Assembly (NCBI GenBank): GCA_963853835.1
Contig: OY970820.1
Coordinates: forward strand, 73,714,909-73,778,908
Direction: 5' to 3'
DNA length: 64,000 nucleotides
From: Calendula officinalis
Taxonomy: Eukaryota > Streptophyta > Magnoliopsida > Asterales > Asteraceae
Shown: positions 12,955 to 24,001 of the stretch, piece after piece
Layout: every line of letters starts with the position of its first letter
Numbering within the stretch: position 1 is the stretch's first letter
The notes under the pieces: model-generated
The model's input: the letters and a program-made list of their open reading frames with translations, nothing else
The model's database searches: none
Told to the model about the DNA's origin: nothing
Made by a program: the position numbers and the translations under genes

Positions 12955-15370
12955 TGTAACATCCTAAAACCGGCCTAGTTGTTTTAGGTATATATTGATA
13001 TTTGGAAAAATATCTATTTGACCCTAAATGGAATAAAGTGACTAAATGTTAAATGAATTATTTGACCTTTTGTCTTTTTGTGATATTTTAATCAAGGGAT
13101 TAAAATATCCGGTTTCTGAAATGTTTAAAGGATTGTATGATTTTTATATCCTTGGATTCTCCTTTTAATATCGTTTCCGAATATATTTTCGTTGCTAAAA
13201 ACAGAGCTCGTTTGATATTTTAAATAAATTAGCTACGTAAGGGACTTTTATATTGTATTAGCTAAAATAGGGAAAAAGTCAAGTGGGTCCCCTCACCCAT
13301 TGTTTGGACGGTTTGGGGAGTGGGGAAATCCCCCATTTGTTTCATTTGCATCCATCTTTCTCCATCTTTTTCTCTCTCTCTCTCTACGTAATCCCTCTCT
13401 CTCTCTAGAACCCCCATCATCTTCTTCTTTGTTCTTGAGCTCTAAGGAAGATATTGTGCTCATTTCTTGGTCAATCATTAATCCGAACCTGTTTTTGGAT
13501 AGCTCTTGAGGTAAGCTTCAACCTATATGTGTTCGTTTTCGATTTCATGATAGTTGATAAATTAGGGTTTATGTGTTCTTGAGATTCGGTTGGTGATTAT
13601 TGTGTTAGATGGTATATTAAGTGTTTATACAAAGTTTGGCATGTATTGTTGCATGAGTACAAGTAATTTAGCACAAGGTACAACTATTTTAGCAAGGTGT
13701 ACAAGTTAGGGTGTTTATGCTAAAAGTAGGTTATGTGGGTTTTGACAAACCTTGGAGTTCTTGTTGTTTAAATGCTTGGAATTGTTCCTTAGGTTGAGAA
13801 ATCAAGTATTGTATGTTTGGTGGATTATGACTTGATTTGGGGGAGATTGGTAGTTAAAACAATTGTTTAAGTTTATGTAGAAATTATGAACCAATTATTG
13901 TGTTAAATGACTAATTGGTGGAAACTTGGCATTGATGTGTTTTGCGAGTTTTGTTGATTGGATATGTTAGTTATGGATTATGTTAAGATTGGTGAGATTG
14001 TTGCAATGCTAACTAGTGTTTGGATGTTTTTGGTTAAAATGATTAACTAGTAATTTGGAAGTAAGATGCTTGGATTGTTGGTAGTTATGAACTTGATGAT
14101 TTGTTACATGATTATGACTTGCTAGTTGTAGTGAACGTATGCTAGAATGTGGAGTTTTGGAAGTGTATAGTTATGTTCGGGTTTTGACCTTTTTGGGCCA
14201 ACTAGTTGTGACAATTTGATAGATGGTCATAGATGACCCAATGAAATATTGATAACTCTAGACTAGTTGTAAACGTCATAAAATGTGTATTTTACGTGTC
14301 TTGTATTGTTAATTGTTAAGTTTGACGATTGTGACAATTCGGTGGATTCGTTACTAATTCGGTATACTTGTGACAGGAACCGAGGAGGAGACTCAGTGAT
14401 ATTAGTTCACTGAGTTACGGGATTGAAAGTTACGGTGAGTGGATTTAATCTCCAACTTGTTTTGAGTTTCAATTGGCTTGGAATTGTATAATTTTAGCTG
14501 ATGCAGGAAATTCGCGGGTGCGAATTTAGTTCGCGGGCGCGAACTTTACACCCGGACCAAACAGAAACTCAAGTTAGAGATCGCGATCTTTTTTCGTGGG
14601 CGCGAATCGGAGTTCGCGTCGCGAACTCTGGCGCGAACTTCCCCTGATTTCTTTTTGATGTGATTTCTCGTAACTAGCTTACTTGTTAATGCCTATTTGA
14701 TTGTGTTAAGTTAAATAGGTTATGTGCACATATGTGAAGGGACTTTGCTTGATTGTTAGCAACACTTGGCTTGATTGGTAGCAACAACTCGGTTTGATTG
14801 GTAACCGAGGACTCGGTTAGTGGGCAACCGAGATTTGAGAAGTCAGTGCGCTGGGCATCGGGTATCGACTAATAGGGTATCCGACCTTACCTGTATTTGT
14901 TGCATGGTTAAGGGGAGGGAGTTGCCCGGGTGTTGGATACGAAACGCTATCTGTTACCGTGGTTTTGGCCGACCATGGTTTAAGGCTACGACAGGACCCC
15001 GATCTTCTCGAACAAACAGTGTTATGTGGTTATGTGGCTTTTAGATCGTAGAGATGTCTATGCTAGCTTGTTGTGCTTTACAGAATTTGTAGATTATATT
15101 CATTCACTTAGCTTTGTGCTAATCCCTCCCTCGTTGAATCTTTTCAGGTGATCGGTGCTTTGGACGGGATGATTGACCAAGCTCAGTTTAATATGTTTTG
15201 TAAAATGAGCCATGCCGTTTATTAACACCGTTTAAATATTATTATTATTATTATTATTTGGAGTTTATTTTGGGACGTTTGGTTTGTAAACCTAAACCTA
15301 AACTATATATTATCTATATGCTTCCGCACACCTTTTAAAAAAAAATGCTTCTAAATTTTGCGGTGTTACA
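12955..15370 (+). repeat. LTR 4, right end of the tandem array
   Basis: The last complete LTR (2416 bp). It ends GGTGTTACA at 15370, and the next bases (TCTGG) are unrelated to the internal regions, so this is the outer edge of the array. If the insertion made a 5-bp target duplication, TCTGG should also precede the first LTR, which lies left of the window. It carries more private substitutions than LTRs 2 and 3. Confidence 0.92.
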
Positions 15371-15705
15371 TCTGGATTTTAGTCAAACTGGCCAACCTTT
15401 AAATCATTTTCATTAAAATTGTGTTTATTATCTAAATAAGTTGCTAATCAAATCATTTTGACTTTAAAAAAGTCAACTATCCTTCCTATATGTAGTCAAA
15501 GCATAAACTTTATTTTAAAAATATCTAACACCCATAAAGTCAAACTGTTTGACTGTAAATAGTCAAACTGTTCAGCCTTTATGGCAATTTCATTAAAATT
15601 ATTTTTTAATGTTTAAATACATGGCCAATTCAAAAAATTTGACCTTAAAAAAAGTCTATCTTTTAATCAAACACCTTACCACGGGGTTGACTGGGCGGGC
15701 ATGCT
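15371..15705. other. Spacer between array and kinase pseudogene
   Basis: AT-rich sequence with repeated AGTCAAACTG motifs. No coding frame or recognised repeat end. It may hold the 3' untranslated part of the pseudogene to its right. Confidence 0.5.
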
Positions 15706-17221
15706 TCAAGACACAGTTCTTCCATAGCAAATGCAAGCAAGATACAGATTTTTCGCCCACTTCTCCTGCACATTTTCAAACCAGAACATGAATCCAATCA
15801 AATTCCATATCTATTTTAACTTTTAAAACAAATTAGTATTTAATTTTTATTTTTTTAAACCTTAACATGAGTGCTTGGAAACTGGGATGTACGTAAAGTT
15901 TCCTGTGTTTCATCACCAGGCTTACGACGGGGAACACTCAAAATTAAGGCAGTTTGGTCCCACGTGGCAGCTGTTGATGTTATACGGTAACCGTTATCCC
16001 ACCGCCTATGAATCCCCTCACTCGGATAAAGAAAATCAAGCTCAACCACCTTCAAAAACCAACAAAAAGAACTTATTATTTGTAAATTAAAAAAAATACA
16101 TACAGATATAAATATATATATACCTGATCACTGAATCCAGAGTTTCGAGACATAACAATACCCCAACGGGTACCCGCAGTTGCCATTGAAGTCACGTGAA
16201 ACCCTTATCTCCATTTCTTATTTATCCACTTAAAAGGGAACGATTCACTTACTTTGTTTGATTGTTGAGAATACTGGGTCCCTGCATAAAAACAGTTTTT
16301 TAATTAATATTAATATATAATTATAAAAAAAGAAAAAGAAAGACAGTTGGTGGGCCCGCCCGGAAAGCAGCAAACCTTTTGACATTACAACAAGAGAGCT
16401 GCCATTGTTAGCACCAGCAATGGAACTGATATAATAGTTCTTCTCCCATTGTTCCATTATCCATTCCTACAACAAAAATGTCAAAATTAATATAAATAAA
16501 TTGTGGTTAAATCACAATATCAAATATGTGTGTGTATTATGTACCTTGTGCAAGAAGAAAGGTGACAGCTCATAAACTTGATTTGTGAAACCGGTCCCAG
16601 CATCCATTATTAGGGCCCACAAGTTTGTACAAGATGCAACAGAGCTTACAAGTAAACCATCAGCATTTCCTCTTTCAACGTGTTGGCTCAATCTACCATC
16701 TGCAACATTGTAATGATACCTAAACACCAAACATTATATAATTGTTAAAATCCACTATTAAAAATAAATAAATAAATAAATAACAAGAGATGGTTTGACT
16801 TTGACCTCTGTTTCATTGGTTGTCTGGCATTGTAAATTGAAACCCATTGTGTTGCAGGAACTCCCATTTGGATTTTCTTTGTAGGCTGTGCTTCATCTTC
16901 CTCATCAAGATTCAATCTACCCCGTTTTTGACCAACTTGAAATATAATCTAAATTCAAATAATTAACAAAAATACATAAGTCACTCTTTCATCGACATAT
17001 TTATGAAAAAATACACAATCATAAAAAATTTGGATCACCTTTTGAGCACCATCTGTGTTAATTGGCCTAATTGCAGGATTAGGGCCTAACAGACCCTCGA
17101 ATAAAGAAATTAGTTTTGAATAATTCGGTTCTTCATCGAACTTCATATTCACAACTATCTCAAGAAACTGCCTTACATGTGCAGGGCAGAAACAGCACAA
17201 CATTTCGGGAGATGTTGCCAT
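15706..17221 (-). pseudogene. Casein kinase 1-like (MUT9/EL1-like) kinase, C-terminal half only
   Basis: Seven consecutive minus-strand exons match the C-terminal region of plant nuclear casein kinase 1-like proteins (the HD16/EL1 and MUT9-like group): 17039-17221, 16806-16948, 16545-16719, 16376-16466, 16124-16281, 15861-16049 and 15706-15765. All retain GT-AG borders. Recognisable words are MKFDEEPNYSKLISLF, HVERGNADGLL, LDFLYPSEGIHRRW and the terminal YGRTVS followed by TGA. The kinase domain that should precede the first exon is absent: upstream sequence is repetitive and the reading frame has a stop just before the first ATG. A second lesion is an in-frame TAA at 16205-16207 where family members have glutamate (REGFHVTS). 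Retained introns rule out a retroposed cDNA; a DNA-level fragment, perhaps moved by a Helitron, is more likely. Confidence 0.87.
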
Positions 17222-18038
17222 ATTTTACGGGGAAGTAATCTTCCTATTCGAGCGAACAGTCAAATTCGACAATTTAATTAGATTTGATTATTTCCTTTGA
17301 AAACAATTAAATAGAACCAAAAATAGAGGGCAATGAATCAGGGATTAATTACGGCATTTTTTTAAGCAGCAAACAAATCAGAGCAAGATTTAAATCAAAT
17401 TGAGCAGCAAACAAATCTCAATCTTCGCATTGAGCAGCAAACAAATCTCAAGAGCAAGATTCAAATCAAATCTCAACAAAATACAAGTCAACAAGATTCA
17501 TTTTACAAATTGATTCGAGCAGGAAACAAATTGAATCGAGCAGCAAACAAATCGAAACAAGCAGCAAGAAAATCGAATCGAGAAAACAAATTACATTGTG
17601 ACAGTGGTGGCCGGTTGATCCCTGTGGTCGCCGGTGGACGATGGTAAACACGGTGAAGGTCGGTGCTAGATCAGAAACGTTCGAAGCAGATGCAGAAAGC
17701 CTGAAACGTCCGAGCGTGAAAGTGAGCAAGGCGTCTGGATGTCTGATTTGGATGATGATGGAGACTACTAGGGTTTTAATTTTATTTTTTAATTCCAGGT
17801 TTTAACGGGTCAACGGGTCGCCAGTTGTTGAACCGCTTACCCCACCAGGTCACACGGGGAAGAAAATCAGCAAATGTAGTTTACAAAGAAGTCTTATTTC
17901 GTTTGTAAATTTTATGTAACATTTTTTAATGTATCGATTTTCCTATCAATTCTTCATTACAGCTACAGCATTATTATGTCATTTTTATATATTATTAAGC
18001 TTTTGTTGGGATTTTTCTACATAAAAAAATTTGAAGCA
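17222..18038. other. Gene-poor stretch with short direct repeats
   Basis: Contains several copies of a GAGCAGCAAACAAATC-like motif between about 17369 and 17560, then unique AT-rich sequence. No kinase-domain coding is found here although the pseudogene's missing part would be expected. A minus-strand frame at 17466-17729 is low-complexity leucine/serine sequence and is not supported as a gene. Confidence 0.5.
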
Positions 18039-18039
18039 T

Positions 18040-18069
18040 ACCCGTCCATCGGACGGGTTATGTAGCTAG
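18040..18069 (+). mobile_element. Helitron 3' terminus
   Basis: A perfect 8-bp stem (ACCCGTCC/GGACGGGT) with a 3-base loop is followed 11 bases later by CTAG and then T, the standard plant Helitron 3' end (hairpin, CTRR, insertion before T). The matching 5' TC end was not found with confidence. The element could run left across the kinase pseudogene, and possibly beyond the retroelement array. Confidence 0.72.
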
Positions 18070-19200
18070 TTAATGTATATGTGGACCCAGTTTGAGTTTT
18101 AACATCGTTTTAACCTTTTCTAATATCACATTTTATTTTATTAAAGTTATGTTAAATACACAAAATGGTATGGTTTTTACATGAGCTTAATACAACAACG
18201 ATACCGTATATGAATTTGTTTAAGTTAAAGGGATAAAAATGTCTAATTGAGGGAAGAGAAAGGTGATACTCAGCAATTGGGCATTCTGACAAGTGTCAGT
18301 ATGACCAAAATATCCTTTGATGCCACATTTTGTCAACATTAGATAATGCATTTAGCCGCAAATTGATTAGAACTTTCACTTTCATTTCCAGATTTATATT
18401 TTCTTTATTTTTATAGAACTCACCTTTTAACATTTAAGAGTTCAATTTGTATTTTATGGAACTGGAACAATTTATTTGTTTATATAATAAGATATTGACT
18501 TGTATCTAGTATACCTTTTCTATATGTACATAACTACATATACTAAATCTTGAATATAGTTTAGTAATAATATCATTAAAGTATAATCCATATTTGGATA
18601 TGCTCAACCTTTTATTTAAATATTAAAGCGTGTACTCTACCCATTTGATTACATAACGTTGTTTAGTCAACTACCGAATCTTAAACTTCCTCAACTATTA
18701 TGATTAACAAGCGATTGTTGGATTAAAAGTTACAAAACAATAATCATTTGAGATTAACCAACTTTTCAAGTAGTGTAAAAGAATCTTTTAAACATCTCAT
18801 AAGCAATTGCATGGTTGTATTTCGTTTAAATTACTCATGAATTGCCAATTATAACCCTAGAAAACACAAATGTGCTCTTTTTTATTGTTAGGGCAAAGGG
18901 AGTAAAATAATGTCGACACCTGGCTCTTTGACATTATTACCCAATACGAAAAATAAGACTCCAAACAAGCAAAAAACAGATTCTTTCCTATTTTTAGAGT
19001 TTAAATTGGTTGAGTGTGTATATGCTCTATATCTATATGCTGACTGTAGCGTCTAATGAATAATCTTGATTCCTATTTTTAAACCAGATATCTTTTTGGC
19101 AGATTATTTCTTGTCGTTTTCTCCCCGTTTCTGGCGTTATTTGGGATGCAAAATACAAAATCAGAGATTGGAATTAGCAACTTTTTCACCTTTTATGACC
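18070..19200 (+). promoter_or_regulatory. Intergenic region and likely Pumilio promoter
   Basis: About 1.1 kb of unique AT-rich DNA with no coding frame or recognised transposon end. A TATA-like cluster (CTCTATATCTATATGC, about 19025-19040) lies upstream of the presumed leader. The transcription start cannot be fixed from sequence. Confidence 0.35.
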
Positions 19201-19348
19201 TCAAAATGTCTCCAAGCCCCACCCCATTTCATTTTCAACACTCTTTTTTCTTCTCTTGATCACCTTCTTCATTCCATCATCTGTTTCAAGAATCTATTTT
19301 AGGGTTTTCAAGATTCAATATGCAGAACCTGTTTTGAGCAAAACCCAG

Positions 19349-19835
19349 GTGAAAATTTAGCTTCTTTCTGTGGTTTCTTCGTTAATTGTAGTGAAATTTT
19401 AGTTTTAGGGTTCTATTAAGCTGTTGAATACTGTTACTTGATGATTGTATTTGCTTCTTTTCTGTGCTTATTGATTTCAAGAAACTACACATGGGTTTTT
19501 GTTAAATTACAGAGTATTGAGTTTATATTGATCACAAACATGTTTTAGTTGATCAAGTTTGTATCTTTTTGGTAGTTTTAATTTCGGTTTCCTGTTTCTT
19601 GATTTGTAACTGATAAAGTTGTTAATTCTGTTTGCTAATGATTTTAAATAGTCATAAATTGTAGCCCTTTGTGCTAATCTTAAGTGCGATGACTCATAAC
19701 TGTGTGTGTTTAACTGTTTACTGAATTCAAGTGAAATTGTCAGTAACAGTAATTCAAGAAAGTTACCTTCATTTCACACATGTGTTATTTCTTTTAACCC
19801 TATGTGATTTTAAAGTTGTCGAAATGTATTTGCAG
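19349..19835 (+). other. Probable intron in the Pumilio 5' leader
   Basis: A good donor (ACCCAG|GTGAAAA) at 19348/19349 and acceptor (TATTTGCAG|TAATA) at 19835/19836 bracket 487 bp of T-rich sequence with no coding. This would join a leader exon ending at 19348 to the exon carrying the ATG at 19895. Leader introns are common in plant genes; the borders are inferred from splice-site quality only. Confidence 0.55.
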
Positions 19836-19894
19836 TAATAAATGGAAGAATTTTAACACAAAAAAGTGATAAAGTTCCAATTTTTTTCATTAAA

Positions 19895-22800
19895 ATGGCG
19901 ACTGAAAGCCCGGTCAGACTCATGGGTCAAAACTTTCAAGAAAAACAGAGGAATTTGGGCCCGAATCGAAGTGGAAGTGCACCACCAAGCATGGAAGGCT
20001 CATTTGCAGCTATTGAAAACTTAATGTCAAGACATAAAATCTCTGCAAATTCAACTCCAAACGGGCCTGAAGAACAACTTCGGGCCGATCCTTCTTATTT
20101 TGAATATTATTCAACCCATGTTAATTTAAACCCTAGACTCCCTCCACCTATCATTTCAGATGAAAATCGCCATCTTTTTCATAATTCAGCAATTGCAACA
20201 AATAATCCAAGATTAACATCTTTTGATGATTCTGGTAATCTTTCTACTCATATGGAAGAATCAGATGACTCTAGACATGAATCAATTGAGAGAGCAAATA
20301 ATCTTAGTCATTCAGAAGATGGTGTTTCAGTTAGTGCAGATATTTCAAGTATAACTAATGGAATTGCTGCTATTAATATGTCTAGCCTCCCAAACACAGA
20401 AAGTCAAAGTCAAAGGGATCCACTACAAAGAAGTATGTTTCTTCAACCTCAACCTCAATTAGTTTCACAAAATCAAACATACATTGGTATGAATCAATTT
20501 CTTCAAAATCCCCCAAATTTTGAGCTACAACGGGTACTTCAGTCAACTCAGTCAACACATTATGCAACCGGTTCACCTTATATAATGCCGGGAAATCATA
20601 TTTACCCAAATATGTATTTTCCTCAACAATATCCAGTCAGTGGGTATGCTTACAACCAACCGTATGTATCTGGATACCTCCCTACCACCCCTGTTCATAT
20701 CCCCTTTGACCAGGGTCAAAGTCAAAGTCAAATTGGTTTCCAGCATTTTAACAAGTTTTACGGGCATCCCAGTTTACAAATTCAACCTCCATTTACTGAA
20801 AGTTTGCAACTTTCTACACATGGAGATGACCCGATACTGAAACAACAACATTTAGGAATAATGGGCTCAAATAACTTGAATTCAAGAAGATTAGATTCTG
20901 CAAATCCTTACTATTTTGGAAGCCCAACGGGTATTTTACAATTTCCAAACACAACCCCATATGCTAGTCCACCTGTACCAGGATCACCAATTGGTGGGCC
21001 CGCTTTTCAAAGAAACGGGCTGAGGTCGTATGGTGAAAATCAGGTTTTTAAAGATCCAAAAACATACACTTTTCTTGAAGAATTGAAATTGGGTAAAGGT
21101 CGCAGGCTTGAGCTTTCTGATATTTTTGGCCACATTGTTGAATTCTGGTGAGTACCAAATCAGTTATAATCTTTTAAGTATGGGTTGAAACGGGCCAATT
21201 TTTAAGCACAGGTCGGAACAGGCCATTTTTTAAGTATTGGTCAAAATGGGCGAGGTTGGGTTAGTTTGACCAGCAATCACATTTTTGTCTAATGATTGCA
21301 AAAACAATATTGTTACAATTTTAGTCTAATCTGTAAATAAAAGGATTTTGAAGGTTGTGAGCACTAAAAATAGAGTTTGGGGCAACTTTCAACCCATTCC
21401 CCTTTTAGCTAATTTTTTGGGGTTGACTCGTTTGAGATAAACCACAACCCAACTCGACACATTTAGAAGTAAACACGTTGAAATTTTCCACCTCTTATAT
21501 TAATAAAAATAAGTTTTATTTATTTTCTTACAAATATTAATGCAGTGGTGATCAACATGGAAGTCGATTCATCCAACAGAAGTTGGAAATATGCAGCATT
21601 GAAGAAAAAGAATGTGTATTTAAGGAAGTTCTTCCTAATGCTTCTACTTTAATCACTGATGTTTTTGGTAATTATGTTATTCAAAAGGTATTATTATTAT
21701 TATATTATACGCTAATTATTACATAATAATTCCACCAACCGCTTAATTACTTGATCGAATTACAGTTTTTCGAGTATGGGAATGGTGAACAAAGAAAGGA
21801 GCTTGCAAACCAGCTTCAAGGTCAAATATTACCTCTAAGTCTGCAAATGTATGGCTGTCGAGTCATTCAAAAGGTAAATAACTGATAATGTGAAATACCT
21901 AAACTACCCTTGGTTAATTATACATTTGATTTGATTTACATTAGGCCCTTGATGTTATTGAGTTAGAACAAAAAATAAAACTTGTTAAAGAGCTTGATGG
22001 GCATGTTTTGAGATGTGTTCGTGACCAGAATGGAAATCATGTGATCCAAAAATGCATAGAAAGTATTCCAATCGAGAAAATTAAATTTGTAATTTCATCT
22101 TTTCGTGGTCAAGTTGCAGCCCTTTCAACACATCCCTACGGGTGTCGTGTTATACAGGTTTTGTAGATATAATCTCATTTTTATTTTTTAACGACATTAC
22201 TTGGATCTCGATTTCACCTTTTTGTTGTGCGTATAGAGAGTTCTAGAACATTCTGCAGATGAATTACAAAGCCAATTTATCGTCGATGAGATTATGGAAT
22301 CCGTTTATACTCTTGCACAAGATCAATATGGCAATTATGTAACTCAGGTTTGTTTTTATTATCTTTAATTTTGTCAACGATTATTTATTTAATGTCAATT
22401 GCAGCATGTTTTGAAAAGGGGAAGCCCAGAAGAAAGAAGTAAAATTGTAGAAAAGGTGGCGGGCCATGTCGTAGAATTAAGTCAACATAAATTTGCGTCA
22501 AACGTAATCGAGAAGTGTCTAGAATATGGTGATTCAAATGCAAGAGGAATTTTGATTGAAGAAATCATTGGTCTTGGTGAAAATAATGATAATTTGTTGG
22601 TGAGTAATCTTTTTTAAAGTGCGATTCTTTTATATTAAAAAGAAAAAAAAGTTGTGACAAGGTGTGATTTTAATGTTAGGCAATGGTGAAGGACCAATTT
22701 GCAAATTATGTTATTCAAAAGGTTCTTAAAACGTGTACGAGTTATCAACGTCAAGTGTTACTTGGTAGAATCAAAATTCATCTCAATTCGTTGAAGAAAT

Positions 22801-22951
22801 ATACTTATGGAAAACATATTGTCACTCGCTTTGAACAATTGTACGGTGAAGGTATGTGTTTTATTTTTTTCTATTTTTATTGTTATAATTATTCCATAAT
22901 TACATATTTTTAATTTTGTTATTTGCAGAAGTTGAGGCATCTGATTCATAA
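19895..22951 (+). CDS. Pumilio-family (PUF) RNA-binding protein, APUM1-6 type
   Basis: Eight coding exons with GT-AG introns: 19895-21147, 21546-21687, 21766-21873, 21945-22157, 22237-22347, 22405-22599, 22680-22851 and 22929-22951. Together they give 738 residues with every phase consistent. The long first exon encodes a low-complexity N-terminus that carries the plant Pumilio signature RSGSAPPSMEGSFAAI (about residues 25-40). The C-terminal 340 residues form eight PUM repeats with binding cores SRFIQQ, NYVIQ, CRVIQ, NHVIQ, CRVIQ, NYVTQ, SNVIE and NYVIQ. By the established PUF code these read the RNA word UGUAUAUA. Such proteins bind 3' UTRs in the cytoplasm and repress or destabilise the mRNAs. 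Arabidopsis APUM1-3 are longer (about 950-970 residues), so the N-terminus is short here. No lesion is seen; the gene looks functional. It is convergent with RID2. Confidence 0.92.
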
Positions 22952-23290
22952 CCTGCTGCTAAAATATTTATTTGAAAAACAGGTTTCTGAACAACTCCAG
23001 TGGAGATGTATATAGTTTGAACAATTGTTATGCAGAATAGTAATTATGGTTGTTGCAGTTACTGTAAATTCTTGAATCATTTGCCTTTTATGTGTGCTTC
23101 TTTGAACATCTGTTTTAGTTATACATCTCACACTTTATTTATGGCCAAATGCATTTTAGTTACCAGTTCCTCTACTACCCTTAAATTATTAAAGGTACAT
23201 TATGATACCTAAACTTGCTAAAATGGTAATTTTACTAACTTAACTTACTAATTTGATCTTAAATTCCAATTCCAACTCCAAAATAACGTA
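22952..23290 (+). other. Pumilio 3' untranslated region
   Basis: AT-rich sequence after the Pumilio stop codon with no coding frame. No single clear polyadenylation signal could be chosen; several AATAAA-like words occur nearby. Confidence 0.45.
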
Positions 23291-23501
23291 CTCCCTTCGT
23301 CTCAATTTTATTGTTTATTTTTCGTTTTTGGTTTGTCTCAAAATTATTGTCAATTTAAAAATTTCACAAATTAAAAAATAGTCAAGTGATTAAAATAGAA
23401 ATTTTATTGGTTAGACAGTATAATAAATGTACTTTTTTAAACTATGTAACTTTTGTCTGTAGACAATAATTTTGTAGATAATAATTTTGGGACAGAGGGA
23501 G
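23291..23501. mobile_element. Stowaway-type MITE
   Basis: A 211-bp element whose ends are CTCCCTTCGTCTCAATTTT and, inverted, CTCCCTCTGTCCCAAAATT, flanked by TA on both sides (23289-23290 and 23502-23503). These are the classic CTCCCTCCGTCCC termini and TA target duplication of Stowaway (Tc1/mariner) MITEs. No coding capacity. It lies between the convergent Pumilio and RID2 genes. Confidence 0.88.
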
Positions 23502-23525
23502 TAATATAGATTGTGTAGTCCAGTC

Positions 23526-23806
23526 TAGGGGCATGTTTGAGAAAACTTATTAAGGGAGTTTATTAGTTTAATAAGCTTGAAATCTCAAGCTTGTTGGGCT
23601 TATTAAGTTAATGAGCAACTTTAATAAGCTTTCCCATAGACAATTTTAAAACGCACATTTTAATGACAATTTGGATTTATCTTTTTGAAGACTATTTTGG
23701 GTTGAATAAAAAGATAAGCATATTTTGAAGACTATTTTGGATTTAAATTTACAAAAATAAATATGAATATATTAAAAACGCAAATAATAGAAAGAAACAG
23801 CCCCTA
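23526..23806. mobile_element. Possible hAT-like MITE
   Basis: TAGGGGC at 23526 is mirrored by GCCCCTA ending at 23806, around an AT-rich core with repeated AAGCTTATTAA-like words. An 8-bp target duplication was not seen, so the class is tentative. Confidence 0.35.
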
Positions 23807-24001
23807 AACTACAAAACCTCAGAAATTGTGGTAATACAAAACCCTAGTCATGCGTTTCATACCATAAAGGAAACCAAGAAATTGTTATTGCAAAAGTACA
23901 AATAGAACATCAAAAAGCAAGGTGTAATAAACAACAAAACCTCAAAAATCCCAATAATGTGACGAAAAAACATATATTATATATAAGAACAAAAAACTCG
24001 A

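Noticed and set aside
15371..15375. TCTGG after the array as a Helitron 5' TC end paired with the 18069 terminus
   Set aside because: It follows an A as required but lacks the usual TCTATA/TCTCTA start, and it coincides with an LTR border, where it is better read as target flank.
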